From contig NZ_VSRN01000001.1 in assembly GCF_008369915.1 (NCBI RefSeq), forward strand, positions 372,001 to 436,000: a DNA stretch of 64,000 nucleotides. Reading direction: 5' to 3'. Under the pieces are notes generated by a model, which ran no database searches, was not told where the DNA came from, and saw nothing but the letters and a program-made list of their open reading frames with translations. Of the stretch, positions 1-10,137 are shown piece by piece. A program made the position numbers and the translations under genes. The DNA comes from Dyadobacter sp. UC 10. GTDB lineage: Bacteria > Bacteroidota > Bacteroidia > Cytophagales > Spirosomataceae. Position 1 is the first letter of the stretch, and each line of letters starts with the position of its first letter.

Positions 1-527
1 AGGTTCAGGTAAATATAATCCACAAGGCCGTTGGTCAGATATCCGAATCGGATGTTAACCTGGCCATTGCAGCCGACGCGATTATTGTAGGCTTCCAGGT
101 GCGTCCGTCTTCGAATGCCAAGAAAATGGCAGAACAGGACCAGATCGAAATCCGTCACTACTCAGTTATTTACAATGCAATTGAGGAAATCAAGGACGCG
201 ATGACAGGTATGCTTGCGCCTACAATCGAAGAGATCATTACAGGTAATATCGAGATCCGTGAGGTATTCAAAATCAGCCGCATAGGAACGATTGCAGGAT
301 GTTACGTAACAGATGGTTATGTGAAACGCAACAACAAGATCCGTGTCGTTAGAGATGGTATCGTACTTTATACCGGAGAAATCGACTCACTGAAACGTTA
401 CAAAGATGATGTTCAGGAGGTTAGAAACGGTTATGAATGTGGTCTGAGCATCAAAAATTACAATGATATCGAAGTAGGTGATATCATCGAAAGCTTCGAG
501 CTTCGCGAAGTGAAAAGAACGCTTTGA
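1..527 (+). CDS. infB: Translation initiation factor IF-2, C-terminal part (5' end outside window)
   Basis: The open frame enters from the left edge (first full codon at 3) and gives 174 residues ending at the TGA at 525-527. It matches the C-terminal half of IF-2, the GTPase that brings initiator fMet-tRNA to the 30S subunit. The stretches [37 protein letters not shown] and the final beta-barrel ([40 protein letters not shown]) are the conserved end of the protein. This includes domain IV, which binds the fMet-tRNA acceptor end. The GTPase domain lies outside the window. An intrinsic terminator follows within 40 bases, so this is the end of its transcription unit. The next gene is convergent. 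Confidence 0.97.
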   Translation, partial: VQVNIIHKAVGQISESDVNLAIAADAIIVGFQVRPSSNAKKMAEQDQIEIRHYSVIYNAIEEIKDAMTGMLAPTIEEIITGNIEIREVFKISRIGTIAGCYVTDGYVKRNNKIRVVRDGIVLYTGEIDSLKRYKDDVQEVRNGYECGLSIKNYNDIEVGDIIESFELREVKRTL

Positions 528-564
528 GAAAAAGCTTAAAGATTGAGATGTAAAGTTTAAGACT

Positions 565-597
565 AATCCCAGCTGCTGATACGGCTGGGATTTTTTG
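565..597 (+). terminator. Rho-independent terminator after infB
   Basis: A perfect 9-bp stem, AATCCCAGC (565-573) with GCTGGGATT (584-592), has a 10-nt loop and is followed directly by a T run. It sits 38 bases after the infB stop. No comparable T tract lies on the other side, so it should act mainly on the plus strand. The rest of the gap to 667 holds nothing recognisable. Confidence 0.9.
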
Positions 598-667
598 CTT
601 CCGCGACTTAAAAAAGTTGTGCTGCGTCGCACAGTTCTGCATCTATCATGATGATAATGGTGCTCGC

Positions 668-2152
668 TCAGCTTAAAATTTCATTGACCACTCTTCCGTG
701 AACGTCCGTAAGCCGGAATCGCCGCCCCTGGTATTTGTACACCAGCTGTTCATGGTCCGCACCAAGCAAATGAAGCAAGGTCGCCTGTACGTCATGTACA
801 TGCACGGGGTCTTTAATGATGTTATAACTAAAATCATCGGTCTGTCCATAACTGAAACCCGGCTTTACCCCCGCCCCGGCCATCCACATCGTAAAGCATC
901 GCGGATGATGGTCACGACCGTAATCCGCAGCTGATAGTTTCCCCTGCGAATAAACCGTCCGGCCAAACTCTCCGCCCCAGATCACAAGCGTGTCTTCCAG
1001 CATACCGCGGCGTTTCAGATCCACGATCAGCCCGGCCGTGGCCTGGTCAACCTGCTTGCATTGCTTGACCATTCCTTTCGGCAGCGATCCGTGATGATCC
1101 CAACCCTGGTGGTATAGCTGCACGAACCGCACATCCTTTTCCAGTAATTTCCTGGCCAGCAAACAATTTGCCGCATAGCTTCCTTTGTCACGACTGTCAG
1201 ATCCGTACAGTTCAAACACCTCATCGGGTTCACCGGCAGTGTCCATTACCTCCGGTACCGAGGTCTGCATCCGAAAAGCCATTTCATACTGAGAAATGCG
1301 CGCATTGACTTCCGGGTCACCCCAGCTTTCATTCTGCACCTGGTTAAGCTGCGTAAGATATTCCAGCATTTTCCCCCGGTCGGTGCCGTCGTAACCTTCG
1401 GGGTTATTTAAAAACAATACCGGGTCTTTGCCAGAGCGAAACTGAACGCCCTGGTGTTCGGATGGCAGAAATCCATTACCCCACAACCGCGCATAGAGCG
1501 GCTGGTCCTTGGATGCATTTTTGGAAACTAAAACAATAAATGCAGGCAAATTCTGGTTTTCCGAGCCCAGCCCATAGCTCACCCACGAGCCGATCGAAGG
1601 TCTGCCCGGAAGCTGGTGCCCGGTTTGAAAAAAGGTAATAGCCGGATCGTGGTTGATCTGTTCGGTGAAAAGTGATTTCACCATGCAAAGCTCGTCGACC
1701 ACCTGCGCCGTATAAGGTAACAGCTCGCTCACCCAGGCGCGGGATTTACCATATTGATCAAACTTATAAAGCGAAGGCGCAATCGGCAGGTTCGCCTGAT
1801 TGGCGCTCATTCCTGTAAGCCGCTGGCCGCCTCTGACAGAATCCGGCAATCCTTTTCCCAGCATATTGGCAAGCTTGGGCTTGTAATCAAAGGTTTCGAA
1901 CTGCGACGGGCCGCCCGCCATAAACAGGTAAACCACGCGTTTGGCCTTAGGTGCAACCTGCCGCCGGATCGATTCCAGCTTCTCTTCACTCATAGGTGAT
2001 GCCTCTGCCGAATTCCCCATCAGGCTACCAAGCGCAAGTGCGCCCAGGCCCGAAGCAGTACGCTGGAAAAACGCCCGCCTGTCGAGCTTTTGGTTCAAAT
2101 CCGCCAGGTCAGGGGTATGCAGGCGGAATGGTTCATCATGATGTGCGCTCAT
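668..2152 (-). CDS. DUF1501 exported protein (alkaline phosphatase/sulfatase-like fold), cassette A
   Basis: A 494-residue DUF1501 protein, a family in the alkaline-phosphatase/sulfatase superfamily whose substrates are unknown. A twin-arginine signal is visible at residues 24-46 (DRRAFFQRTASGLGALALGS), so it should be exported folded. Family blocks include VVYLFMAGGPSQFETFD near residue 73, QINHDPAITFFQTGHQLPGR, the metal-site-like WGGEFGRT, DHHPRCF, and the ending YKYQGRRFRLTDVHG. It is the last gene of a three-gene minus-strand cassette; its ATG lies 6 bases after the stop of the DUF1553 gene. A close paralogue is at 10138-11595. DUF1501 genes are typically paired with PSCyt/DUF1553 genes, as in Planctomycetes, which suggests a joint role in periplasmic polymer or sulfate-ester breakdown. 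That role is inference. Confidence 0.9.
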   Translation of the reverse strand: MSAHHDEPFRLHTPDLADLNQKLDRRAFFQRTASGLGALALGSLMGNSAEASPMSEEKLESIRRQVAPKAKRVVYLFMAGGPSQFETFDYKPKLANMLGKGLPDSVRGGQRLTGMSANQANLPIAPSLYKFDQYGKSRAWVSELLPYTAQVVDELCMVKSLFTEQINHDPAITFFQTGHQLPGRPSIGSWVSYGLGSENQNLPAFIVLVSKNASKDQPLYARLWGNGFLPSEHQGVQFRSGKDPVLFLNNPEGYDGTDRGKMLEYLTQLNQVQNESWGDPEVNARISQYEMAFRMQTSVPEVMDTAGEPDEVFELYGSDSRDKGSYAANCLLARKLLEKDVRFVQLYHQGWDHHGSLPKGMVKQCKQVDQATAGLIVDLKRRGMLEDTLVIWGGEFGRTVYSQGKLSAADYGRDHHPRCFTMWMAGAGVKPGFSYGQTDDFSYNIIKDPVHVHDVQATLLHLLGADHEQLVYKYQGRRFRLTDVHGRVVNEILS

Positions 2153-2158
2153 TGCTGT

Positions 2159-5100
2159 TTATCTTTTAGTCAGTGTGGCATCTGAGTTTAAAATGGTAAT
2201 CGCTACCACCGCATTGGCGGCAACCGCTGCCGGATCAAGGGACGGATCGATCTTGTACATGCCTGATTGCAGCCAGCCCTTTGCCTTTTGCGGACTGGAA
2301 GTAAATTGATCGAGCTCCATTTTTCTGAGGTTTTCAAGTATCCCGATTTCTTTCGGCTGCGGGGTTCTGCCGGTCAGTTTCCGGTAAGCCTGCACGATTG
2401 CCGCTCCGGCATCCTGCTCTTTCGCCATTTTCTCTCCTATTACCTTGGCTGCTTCCAGGAAAGTGGGGTCGTTGAGCGTCACCAGGGCTTGAAGCGGGGT
2501 ATTCGTCCGCTGCCGTCTCACAATGCAGCTGCTGCGGGACGAAGCGTCGAAGGTGGCAAGTGTCGGGTTGGGTACCGAGCGCTTCACAACCACATATACG
2601 CTTCGCCGGTACACTGCATCGGTGGTGTCTGCCTTGTAAGTCATGCTGTTGATCTCCCACAACCCCTCGGGCTGGTAGGGTTTAATGCTCTTCCCTCCTA
2701 TTTTGGGGTTTAACAGACCACTCGCCGCCAGCGCATTGTCACGGATCATTTCGGCCGTCAGTCGGCCCGACGGTCCACGAGCCAGCAGCTGGTTATCCGG
2801 GTCTTTTTCCAAAAGCTCAGGGCTCGTGTGCGAGTCCTGCCGGTAAGTTCGCGACATCACCATCAGTTTGATCAACTGTTTTACATCCCAATTATAATCC
2901 TGCTGAAATTTGATCGCAAGCCAGTCGAGCAGCTCGGGGTTGCTGGGCAATGCACCCTGGTTGCCAAAATCCTCCGCCGTTTTTACCAGTCCCACTCCGA
3001 AAAAGTTTTGCCAGAAACGGTTCACTGCTACCCGGGCGGTCAAAGGGTTTTCTTTATTTGTCAGCCATTTAGCAAGTCCGAGCCTGTTTTTAGGCAGACT
3101 GTCGGGGAATGGCAGTATTGCCGCCGGCGTGTTTGGAAAAACCTCTTGCGCAGGCATGTCGTACTGGCCGCGTTCGAGCAGAAAGGACTTCTTTGGCTTG
3201 GGCATTTCCTGCATGACCATAATCTCCGCGACATTTTTGGTCGAATCGTCGTAAGCCATTCGTAACCTGCGCAGTTCCTGCCTTTCGGTTTGCAATGCCG
3301 GATCGGCTACCTGCTGGTAATATGCTTTTAAACTTTCCTTTTCGCTGGCAGTCAGAGCGTTCGCAGTTTTACCTGCCATATTTTCCCAGGCTGCCTTACC
3401 TGCAAGTATGCGCGCTTCATAAGGGGTAAGGTTGCGGTTATAAACGGCAATATCATCCACTTTCCCACCTTTGAAGCCCAGTCCGCGCCACCACCCCCCT
3501 ATTTGCAATGCAGGTTCATTTTTTTGATAGAAAATAATATCCTTATAAAGCTGATCGATCACCGTTTCCATCGGCGCCTCGGCCCCATCCTGATAGAGCC
3601 GGAAACCTTGTGCAGTGGACGAGCCATCGTAGGTCATCGTCAGGTGCACCCATTTTTCGCGTGGTACCGGCAGGCGGCTATGGCGGGTGATCGCATTGGA
3701 AGGTGCAGTATGCGCCATGCTGATTTCCAGTACATTATTTTTCATCAACAGATGATAACCTTTGAAGTTGTACAGCCGCTCTGCATTGCTCTTGTGAAAA
3801 ATAACCCCCTCTTTAAAATCCTTAGGGAACCAGGCCCACATGCCGATCGAGAATGGCTCCGACCTGCGGAACAGACCGACATCCTTTAAATCCGCGTAGC
3901 TGTCGCCATTCAGAAGAAGTACCTGCCCCCGTGCGGTTTTCTCAAATACAGGCTTGTCTTTGTCTCCTGCATCACGTTTCATAGCGCCCTTCTGTTGCTT
4001 GTTAACAGCATTTGAGAGGGAATCTTCGAAATCATAAAACCCCTGCAAGCCCTCCTTCGGGATGGTTTCAGATACAAGTTTTTGATAATTGCCAGCCGCT
4101 AGCCATTGCTCAAAACCTGCCGAGGTATTGGTGCCAGCTATTTTTGCTTCTTTCTCCGTGATCGCAGACCGCATGAACTGCATCAACTTTTCCTGTTTTT
4201 CATCGGGGAGCATCAGCGTTGGCGTAGGCAGGTCTTCATTATGGGCGATCTGGCCTGCCTCGCGCACATTGTTGAAAAAGCTGAACAGTTCGTAATAATT
4301 TTGATGGGAAACCGGGTCATACTTGTGGTCATGGCACCGGGCGCAACCAAACGAAATCGCCATAAAGGCATCCCCTACCGTATTGGCGCGGTCCATCACA
4401 TATTCCGTCTGAAACTCCTCCTCCACAATTCCACCTTCTCCATTCTGCTGATGCAGCCTGTTAAATGCTGTGGCAATCAGCATATCCCTGGTGGGAGCGC
4501 TATTCCCCGGGCCTTTCATCAAATCACCGGCAAGCTGCTGGTGGATGAAATCGCTGTAAGGCATGTTCTGGTTGAACGAGCGGATCACCCAGTCGCGGTA
4601 GGGCGACATGTCCCGCATCCTGTCGGTCGAATAGCCGTGCGAATCCGCAAAGCGGGCTGCATCCAGCCAGTCGGCCGCCATCCGCTCCCCGTAATGGGGC
4701 GAAGCCAACAGCCTGTCTACCTGTTTTTCGTAAGCGTCGGGATTTTTATCAGCAACAAATGCATCCAGCTGCTCGATCGTCGGAGGCAGGCCGGTAATAT
4801 CCAGCGATAGCCTGCGCAGCAACAATTCTTTATCCGCCTCCGCTGCCGGGCGGAGTCCCTCCCTTTCGAGGCCAGCAAGTATGAAATTATCAATAGGGTT
4901 AATGGCCCATTCAGTTGCAGATTTTGGAGCAGGTACTGCTGCTTTTTGCGGTTTTACGAATGCCCAATGCGGTTTATATTCCGCGCCGTCTTTGATCCAT
5001 TTCAATAGTACCGCCTTTTCGCGGGCATCGAGCGTAAGGTGCGATTGCGGTGTCGGCATTCTATATTCAGCATCGTCCGAAAGTATCCGGTGTACCATTT

Positions 5101-5401
5101 CGCTTTTTGCCCAGTCACCCGGCTTAATCGCCACTTTTCCGGGACTTTCCGGTAGCTGCCCGAAAGCGTTTTTTGACATATCCAATCTGAGGCCGGCCTT
5201 CTGCTTGGCCTTATCCGGCCCGTGGCACGCAAAGCATTTGTCGGAGAGGACTGGTTTTACATGCCGGTTGTAGTCGAGCTGGGCCGGCAGCTTCGCCATT
5301 TCAGCCGCCACGTCCGCAGGCACTTTAACATCCTTGCCGCCAGGGCTTTCAGAAAGCCACAAAGGCAAGCCTGCCAATAAAAACATCAGATATTTGATCA
5401 T
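2159..5401 (-). CDS. PSCyt1-DUF1549-LamG-DUF1553 exported cytochrome-like protein, cassette A
   Basis: About 1,080 residues. Order of parts: signal peptide; planctomycete cytochrome-c domain with CFACHGPDKAKQKAGLRLD (CxxCH near residue 56); DUF1549 (PSCyt2) with LLLRRLSLDITGLPP and a second CxxCH in GCARCHDHKYDPVSH; an inserted LamG/concanavalin-like domain at roughly 455-670 (YDFEDSLSNAV, HLTMTYDGSS, DDIAVYNRNLTPYEARIL); then DUF1553 (NPLTARVAVNRFWQNFFG, RQRTNTPLQALVTLNDP). A GTG at 5404 would add one residue, but the ATG at 5401 overlaps the upstream TGA as TGATG, which implies translational coupling. The LamG module may bind carbohydrate and is absent from the paralogue at 11731-14046. Family function is not established. 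Confidence 0.9.
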   Translation of the reverse strand: MIKYLMFLLAGLPLWLSESPGGKDVKVPADVAAEMAKLPAQLDYNRHVKPVLSDKCFACHGPDKAKQKAGLRLDMSKNAFGQLPESPGKVAIKPGDWAKSEMVHRILSDDAEYRMPTPQSHLTLDAREKAVLLKWIKDGAEYKPHWAFVKPQKAAVPAPKSATEWAINPIDNFILAGLEREGLRPAAEADKELLLRRLSLDITGLPPTIEQLDAFVADKNPDAYEKQVDRLLASPHYGERMAADWLDAARFADSHGYSTDRMRDMSPYRDWVIRSFNQNMPYSDFIHQQLAGDLMKGPGNSAPTRDMLIATAFNRLHQQNGEGGIVEEEFQTEYVMDRANTVGDAFMAISFGCARCHDHKYDPVSHQNYYELFSFFNNVREAGQIAHNEDLPTPTLMLPDEKQEKLMQFMRSAITEKEAKIAGTNTSAGFEQWLAAGNYQKLVSETIPKEGLQGFYDFEDSLSNAVNKQQKGAMKRDAGDKDKPVFEKTARGQVLLLNGDSYADLKDVGLFRRSEPFSIGMWAWFPKDFKEGVIFHKSNAERLYNFKGYHLLMKNNVLEISMAHTAPSNAITRHSRLPVPREKWVHLTMTYDGSSTAQGFRLYQDGAEAPMETVIDQLYKDIIFYQKNEPALQIGGWWRGLGFKGGKVDDIAVYNRNLTPYEARILAGKAAWENMAGKTANALTASEKESLKAYYQQVADPALQTERQELRRLRMAYDDSTKNVAEIMVMQEMPKPKKSFLLERGQYDMPAQEVFPNTPAAILPFPDSLPKNRLGLAKWLTNKENPLTARVAVNRFWQNFFGVGLVKTAEDFGNQGALPSNPELLDWLAIKFQQDYNWDVKQLIKLMVMSRTYRQDSHTSPELLEKDPDNQLLARGPSGRLTAEMIRDNALAASGLLNPKIGGKSIKPYQPEGLWEINSMTYKADTTDAVYRRSVYVVVKRSVPNPTLATFDASSRSSCIVRRQRTNTPLQALVTLNDPTFLEAAKVIGEKMAKEQDAGAAIVQAYRKLTGRTPQPKEIGILENLRKMELDQFTSSPQKAKGWLQSGMYKIDPSLDPAAVAANAVVAITILNSDATLTKR

Positions 5402-6945
5402 CACTTACTATTGTTTGTCAGTACTTTACTGGTATCCGGCTTTACAAACTGCTGGGTACCCGTTTCCACTTTAAGGTCAGGCCTGGCTTTCAAAAGCCGC
5501 TTCACACCTTCCGGCGTTGTCTTCGTTTGCCATAGATACACCACTTTCAGGTTTGGGCTGGCGGCCAGTTTGCCCAGGCCCTCGTCGGTGACGGCGGTGC
5601 CGTACAGGTTCAGATGTTCCAGGTTGGGCAATGCAGCCAGCAGTGTGAGCGAACTGTCTGTGATTTTTGTGTTTTCCAGATTGAGCCTGGTCAGGTTTTT
5701 AAATTGTGCCAAATGCCTCACATCCTTATCCTGTATCGGCTGGCCCGTCAGCCGCAGCCGTACCACCTGGTTTTCGATGCCTTTCAGTGACTGCACCGTC
5801 TCCGGATTAAAATCTCTGGTATTCACAAAATTGGCTGACAAATACTCGCTGCCCGTGGCCATTTTCGTGAGTGTAACCTGCTGAGCTTTTAGTTTTTGTA
5901 AAATTTGCTGGTCTGCCGCATTCACTGGCGTGCTTAATAATGTCGTTTCCAAATCCGGCTTTTCGGGAGCAGCAGCAACGCTTTCCATCGTGTCTGCAAG
6001 TAATGGCGGTAGTGGCATGGCTGCAATCGTTTGACCGCCGTTAGTTTCCTCAATCACCTCAATCTCCTCTTTGAATGATGCCCCCCTGCGTATCCAGTTT
6101 TGTACAATGGCGATTTCCTGCCGAGTGAGCTGCAATTTACCTTTGGGCGGCATATGCCGTTCGTCGCCTTCGGGCAGTAGCAAATAGGTGAACAGCTTAC
6201 TTTTTGCAGGATTACCCGCCACCAGCACACTGCCGTTCTTACCACCTTTTTTGATGAATGCTTCCGTATCGAGCCGGAGCCCGCCTTTCTTTTTGGTTGC
6301 CGAATGACAGTTGTAACATTTGCTTTTCAAAACGGGGACAACCTGGTCCCTGTAAACGAATGTGCGACGTACTAGTTTCTTGCCTGTCGAGTCCGAGACT
6401 GCCGCCACCTGCTCTTCCAATGGTTTAGTAGCTTGTTCCACCTGCGAGGCTTCTTCCCCATTTGGAAACAGATAACCTTCCCCGTGGGTCAGGTTTCCTC
6501 CATAATGCCCGGCGATACTGAGTACGATCACTGTGGCAAAGGCTGGTATCCACCGGTATTTTTTAGTAAAAAAAGTCACCGTTCCAAGTGCGGCGGTCAG
6601 CAGCCCGGTCCACTGGTGGACCTGTACCATATCTGCATCGTAATCTCCCGATTGGGCCAGCAGCCATCCTGCCCCGCAAGAGAAAAAAGCCATCAGCGCT
6701 CCGGCACCCCAGGCAAATGAAACAGCTGCACCCAGGTCGGATTTCGTGATCCGTCCGAAGACCATCAGCGCCGCTGCGAAGAGCAAAATGCCAATCGGAA
6801 GATGTACCAACAGCGGATGAAGGCGCCCTATGGACTCTACATTAAACATACTAAACTTGAAATAATGGTACTTTAAAAATCCGGCGTCCGGAACTACATA
6901 AAGTGATAAACAAAATTGAAAAAATAACAACCAAAACCGTTTCAC
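5401..6945 (-). CDS. Membrane protein with DUF2231-like helices, CxxCH cytochrome domain and leucine-rich repeats, cassette A
   Basis: 514 residues. The N-terminal third is a set of membrane helices around IGRLHPLLVHLPIGIL, a DUF2231-like pattern. Then comes a planctomycete-type cytochrome domain with CYNCHSATKKKGGLRLD and RHMPPKGKLQLTRQEI. The C-terminal part holds leucine-rich repeats (LTRLNLENTKITDSSL, LEHLNLYGTAVTDEGL). It may be an inner-membrane, heme-bearing anchor for the DUF1553/DUF1501 partners; this is inference. It is the first gene of the cassette and its stop overlaps the next start. The ATG at 6945 gives a hydrophobic leader like that of the paralogue at 7950-10115; the ATG at 6849 (MFNVESIGRLHP) is a plausible shorter start. 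Confidence 0.85.
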   Translation of the reverse strand: MKRFWLLFFQFCLSLYVVPDAGFLKYHYFKFSMFNVESIGRLHPLLVHLPIGILLFAAALMVFGRITKSDLGAAVSFAWGAGALMAFFSCGAGWLLAQSGDYDADMVQVHQWTGLLTAALGTVTFFTKKYRWIPAFATVIVLSIAGHYGGNLTHGEGYLFPNGEEASQVEQATKPLEEQVAAVSDSTGKKLVRRTFVYRDQVVPVLKSKCYNCHSATKKKGGLRLDTEAFIKKGGKNGSVLVAGNPAKSKLFTYLLLPEGDERHMPPKGKLQLTRQEIAIVQNWIRRGASFKEEIEVIEETNGGQTIAAMPLPPLLADTMESVAAAPEKPDLETTLLSTPVNAADQQILQKLKAQQVTLTKMATGSEYLSANFVNTRDFNPETVQSLKGIENQVVRLRLTGQPIQDKDVRHLAQFKNLTRLNLENTKITDSSLTLLAALPNLEHLNLYGTAVTDEGLGKLAASPNLKVVYLWQTKTTPEGVKRLLKARPDLKVETGTQQFVKPDTSKVLTNNSK

Positions 6946-7023
6946 GAACCGGATACATTCTTTAACATATCCGACCTTTTCAGCAGAATACCTTGCCAGA
7001 TGACAGGATTTCGGTGGTTATGT

Positions 7024-7896
7024 CTAGAAATGGTTACCGATTTTGTAGTCACTTGGGTTTTGTCCGGATATTCTTTTGAAAACCCGTGAGAAATACGAAA
7101 TACTTCCAAACCCTGTCTCTATGGCAATTTCATACAATGACATACCGGAAGTAAGCATCATAAACTGAGCTCTCTCTACCCGCTTATGCTGAATGTAATT
7201 AATGGGCCGCATTCCGGTATGTATTTGAAAAGTCCTCGAGAAATAATCGGCATTTTGGTGGACCCGCTCTGCAAGGTGCTCTATTGTAAGCTCTTTGGCC
7301 AGATTTGTCTGGATGTAATTAACAGTGTCCAGTATTTTAGAAGGAATTACTTTGGTCTCGGGAAAATCGAAATGATCCGCCGTGACGAATCGGGACATCA
7401 TTTGCATTATAATTCCCATCGTTTCCAGATAGGATGAAATCGATGCTTTCCTGTTCATTTCATGATAGGAATGGATCACACTTTCTTTTTCGTAATCCCA
7501 GGGATTGTGGGATTTTTTTAAATCGCGTCCAGGATTTAGTTCTATAATTCGCTTCATATTATTCAAATCAGTCGGCTGCGCCTCAATTTTGAACAGCTTC
7601 CGATTTGATCCAAACAATGAGAAACCATCTGGGTTTTCCTCGTAAATGTGCATGTAATATTGTTCCAGATACTCGTCGCAATCATAATTGCAAAGCATAA
7701 AACTGGGGATCAGATAAATATAACCTTTCTCCAACGTCATGGATGACAGACCATCAGAAATACACCCATGCCCACCCGTGATCAGGTATAATCTGTAAAA
7801 AGGGCTGATCACTTTTTTGTAAGACCATTTGGTGTCCAACTTTACGAGATCCGCATTTAAAAGAGAGAATGTAGATTTATAAACTGTTTGTAACAT
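7024..7896 (-). CDS. AraC-family transcriptional regulator
   Basis: 290 residues. The last ~100 form an AraC/XylS double helix-turn-helix: ILDTVNYIQTNLAKELTIEHLAERV then NADYFSRTFQIHTGMRPINY, and the second HTH EIAIETGFGSISYFSRVFK. The N-terminal ~170 residues are a cupin-like sensing domain (YRLYLITGGHGCISDGLSSM). It lies between the two DUF1501/DUF1553 cassettes on the same strand, with gaps of 53 and 78 bases, and is probably their local regulator. No ligand can be deduced. Confidence 0.92.
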   Translation of the reverse strand: MLQTVYKSTFSLLNADLVKLDTKWSYKKVISPFYRLYLITGGHGCISDGLSSMTLEKGYIYLIPSFMLCNYDCDEYLEQYYMHIYEENPDGFSLFGSNRKLFKIEAQPTDLNNMKRIIELNPGRDLKKSHNPWDYEKESVIHSYHEMNRKASISSYLETMGIIMQMMSRFVTADHFDFPETKVIPSKILDTVNYIQTNLAKELTIEHLAERVHQNADYFSRTFQIHTGMRPINYIQHKRVERAQFMMLTSGMSLYEIAIETGFGSISYFSRVFKRISGQNPSDYKIGNHF

Positions 7897-7949
7897 CCGA
7901 CATCATTCTGTTTCTGGAAAGGAATAGGTTGAATTTTCAAATCGATTAT

Positions 7950-10115
7950 TCACTCGCTCACAATCACCTCATTCACAAACACCCATGCTTTTTCCCCCTT
8001 ACCCGTGTGCCATCCAGGGATCTTCGACAAAGGCTTGGCCAAGACTTTGATGCAACTCAATTGCTGCGGTTCGAAGGCCGCCTCATAAAACAGATTCTCC
8101 GTACCGGCAATATCCTTTGCAGGAATTTCTGGCGTGATCACTTTCAATAGTTTGAGCGACTTCCCGCTGGTACCTCCCCACACTTCGATCCGCGTTGGGG
8201 GGAAAATATAACTTCCCAGAGCTCTCAGCATGCTAATGGTTACACGGCCGGCTATGACTGGTTTTTTGAGGAAAAGGTAGCTTTGAAAGTCATTTTGCCT
8301 GTAACCAAGCCACGTTCCGCCTGCCCGTTCAGTATCCCCCACTTTTCCGTCAAAAAGCGAAGCCGCTCCTTTCGCTTTATTACCAGGATCTGCGGGCGTG
8401 ATCAATTCCGCACTATCAATCGGATAACCTGCTTTAAAAAATACCTTTTTGGCCTCTTTGCTGCCATACCAGCCGGTCCGGAATGCTTTTGCTTTAAGTA
8501 TGCTGTTCCGGGTAATGGAGATTGGCTTTTCGTAAACAGGCGATTGAAGACTGTCCGGTTCGGAGCCATCTGTGGTATACCTGATAATCGCCCCGGCGAT
8601 CTGATGCTTCAATGTTATCGTTTCGTCCTTTGCAACGAGCTGGTTTTCGGTTACAATAATGGGCGGATTGAGCGCAAGGATCATTGTATCACTTCGAAAG
8701 CCCGTTTCAAAAGCTATCTTCTGTCCCTTTTTCAATGCTTCCAGCTCCTCATTACTCAAGCCTGTGCTCCATATGTATACTTTCTTTAAAGACGGAATGG
8801 CTTCCAGCGATTTCACCTGAGCCATTTTAACCGCAGTGCCGCTTAACGACAATTCACGCAGTTTCCCCAGCTTTTGCAACTCGCCCAGCGTTGCCCCGGT
8901 GATGTCGGTAAAGTTCAGGATAAGCTTGCGAAGCTCTGGAAATTGTGCCAGTTTCTTTAAATCTCCGTCACTGACCGGCATTTTACTGAAGTCCATCGAA
9001 ACGATCTGCCCCTTCAATGGCATTAACTCCTCAATATTTTCGCTTTTGAAACTCGTCCTATTGTAAAAATTGACAAATAATGCGGGTGACTCTGCCGATA
9101 AAGGTCTGATCAGACGGTAGTTCGTATTCAATTTCTGCACTTCATCTGCATCGGCAGCGCTGAAATCATAATGCTCCTCGGTACGGTCGCCCCCGAGTAC
9201 TTTTTGACCATATGTATAGACCGGGTTTTGCGGTGATAAGGAGCTCACCAGCTGGTCGAAACGCGATCCGCCTTTCACCCAGGTTGCCAAAAGCACGATT
9301 TCATCGTCGGTCAGCTGCACTTTTCCACGCGGGGGCATATGCTTTTTATCCTCCAATGGCAAGTGCAAACTGCTGATCAATAGGCCAAGATCGGCTTTGG
9401 TCGTATCCCAAAGTATTCCACCCTTACCTCCTTTGATCAGCAAAGCCTGGGTTTGCATTTGCAATCCACCCTTCGATTTTTCTTCATTATGACATGAGAG
9501 GCATTTCTGTTCAAGTACAGGCTTGACCAGGTTGTCGTAAACCCTGGCTTCTGCAAATGCTACTTTGGGAGCGTCCTCAACTGACGGCCCCAGTGGAGAG
9601 ATCAGAAAATCCTCGCCGTGCGTCAGGTTACCACCCAGGTGGCCCCCGACGGAAATCAGCACCAGGAATAACGCTGCAACTACTTTTGACAATAGCTTAG
9701 ACGGTTCGAGGTAATTTCGCAATCCATACCAGCCGATACTTATAAGCGAAATTGCGATCCCCAGCCATTTGTGCCATAACAAAGTATCCGATTCGTAACC
9801 CTCTTCTCTGGACAAAACAAACCCCGAAAACGCCGCGACCGCAGCGGTAAACATGCCAATAACCAGTAAACTGTCTGCTAACTCCTCATTCCACCGGACA
9901 GAATCAGGCTTTTCGACGACTATCACCCACAAGCTGTATAGCATCAGTAGCACCAGCGGAAAGTGCAAAACCAATGGGTGCAGCCGCCCCACCGCCAGCA
10001 TCCAGAAAGGAACTGTAAAGCGGTCTTCAAAAAACAAGAGAAAAAGGAGTAACCCGTTTAGAAAGAAGGCAAGATTATAAATGAGCCCTTTCCAATCCGA
10101 TAAATATTTTAGCAC
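7950..10115 (-). CDS. Membrane CxxCH protein with LRR and chitobiase-like C-terminal domains, cassette B
   Basis: 721 residues and paralogous to the protein at 5401-6945. It shares the membrane segments (VGRLHPLVLHFPLVLLML), the cytochrome domain with CLSCHNEEKSKGGLQ and KHMPPRGKVQLTDDEI, and leucine-rich repeats (LRKLILNFTDITGATLGEL). It continues past the repeats with a chitobiase/beta-hexosaminidase C-terminal-type Ig-like module (IIRYTTDGSEPD, ILKAKAFRTGWYGS) and a discoidin-like end. The extra ~200 residues suggest an added carbohydrate-facing function. The ATG is 22 bases after the DUF1501 stop, so this is the last gene of cassette B (14046 to 7950). Confidence 0.85.
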   Translation of the reverse strand: MLKYLSDWKGLIYNLAFFLNGLLLFLLFFEDRFTVPFWMLAVGRLHPLVLHFPLVLLMLYSLWVIVVEKPDSVRWNEELADSLLVIGMFTAAVAAFSGFVLSREEGYESDTLLWHKWLGIAISLISIGWYGLRNYLEPSKLLSKVVAALFLVLISVGGHLGGNLTHGEDFLISPLGPSVEDAPKVAFAEARVYDNLVKPVLEQKCLSCHNEEKSKGGLQMQTQALLIKGGKGGILWDTTKADLGLLISSLHLPLEDKKHMPPRGKVQLTDDEIVLLATWVKGGSRFDQLVSSLSPQNPVYTYGQKVLGGDRTEEHYDFSAADADEVQKLNTNYRLIRPLSAESPALFVNFYNRTSFKSENIEELMPLKGQIVSMDFSKMPVSDGDLKKLAQFPELRKLILNFTDITGATLGELQKLGKLRELSLSGTAVKMAQVKSLEAIPSLKKVYIWSTGLSNEELEALKKGQKIAFETGFRSDTMILALNPPIIVTENQLVAKDETITLKHQIAGAIIRYTTDGSEPDSLQSPVYEKPISITRNSILKAKAFRTGWYGSKEAKKVFFKAGYPIDSAELITPADPGNKAKGAASLFDGKVGDTERAGGTWLGYRQNDFQSYLFLKKPVIAGRVTISMLRALGSYIFPPTRIEVWGGTSGKSLKLLKVITPEIPAKDIAGTENLFYEAAFEPQQLSCIKVLAKPLSKIPGWHTGKGEKAWVFVNEVIVSE

Positions 10116-10137
10116 CGCGATAGAGGTTTATTAAAAA

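Noticed and set aside
4106..4810. 234-codon open frame on the plus strand
   Set aside because: It lies wholly antisense to the DUF1553 gene, is rich in unusual residues, and matches no family pattern.
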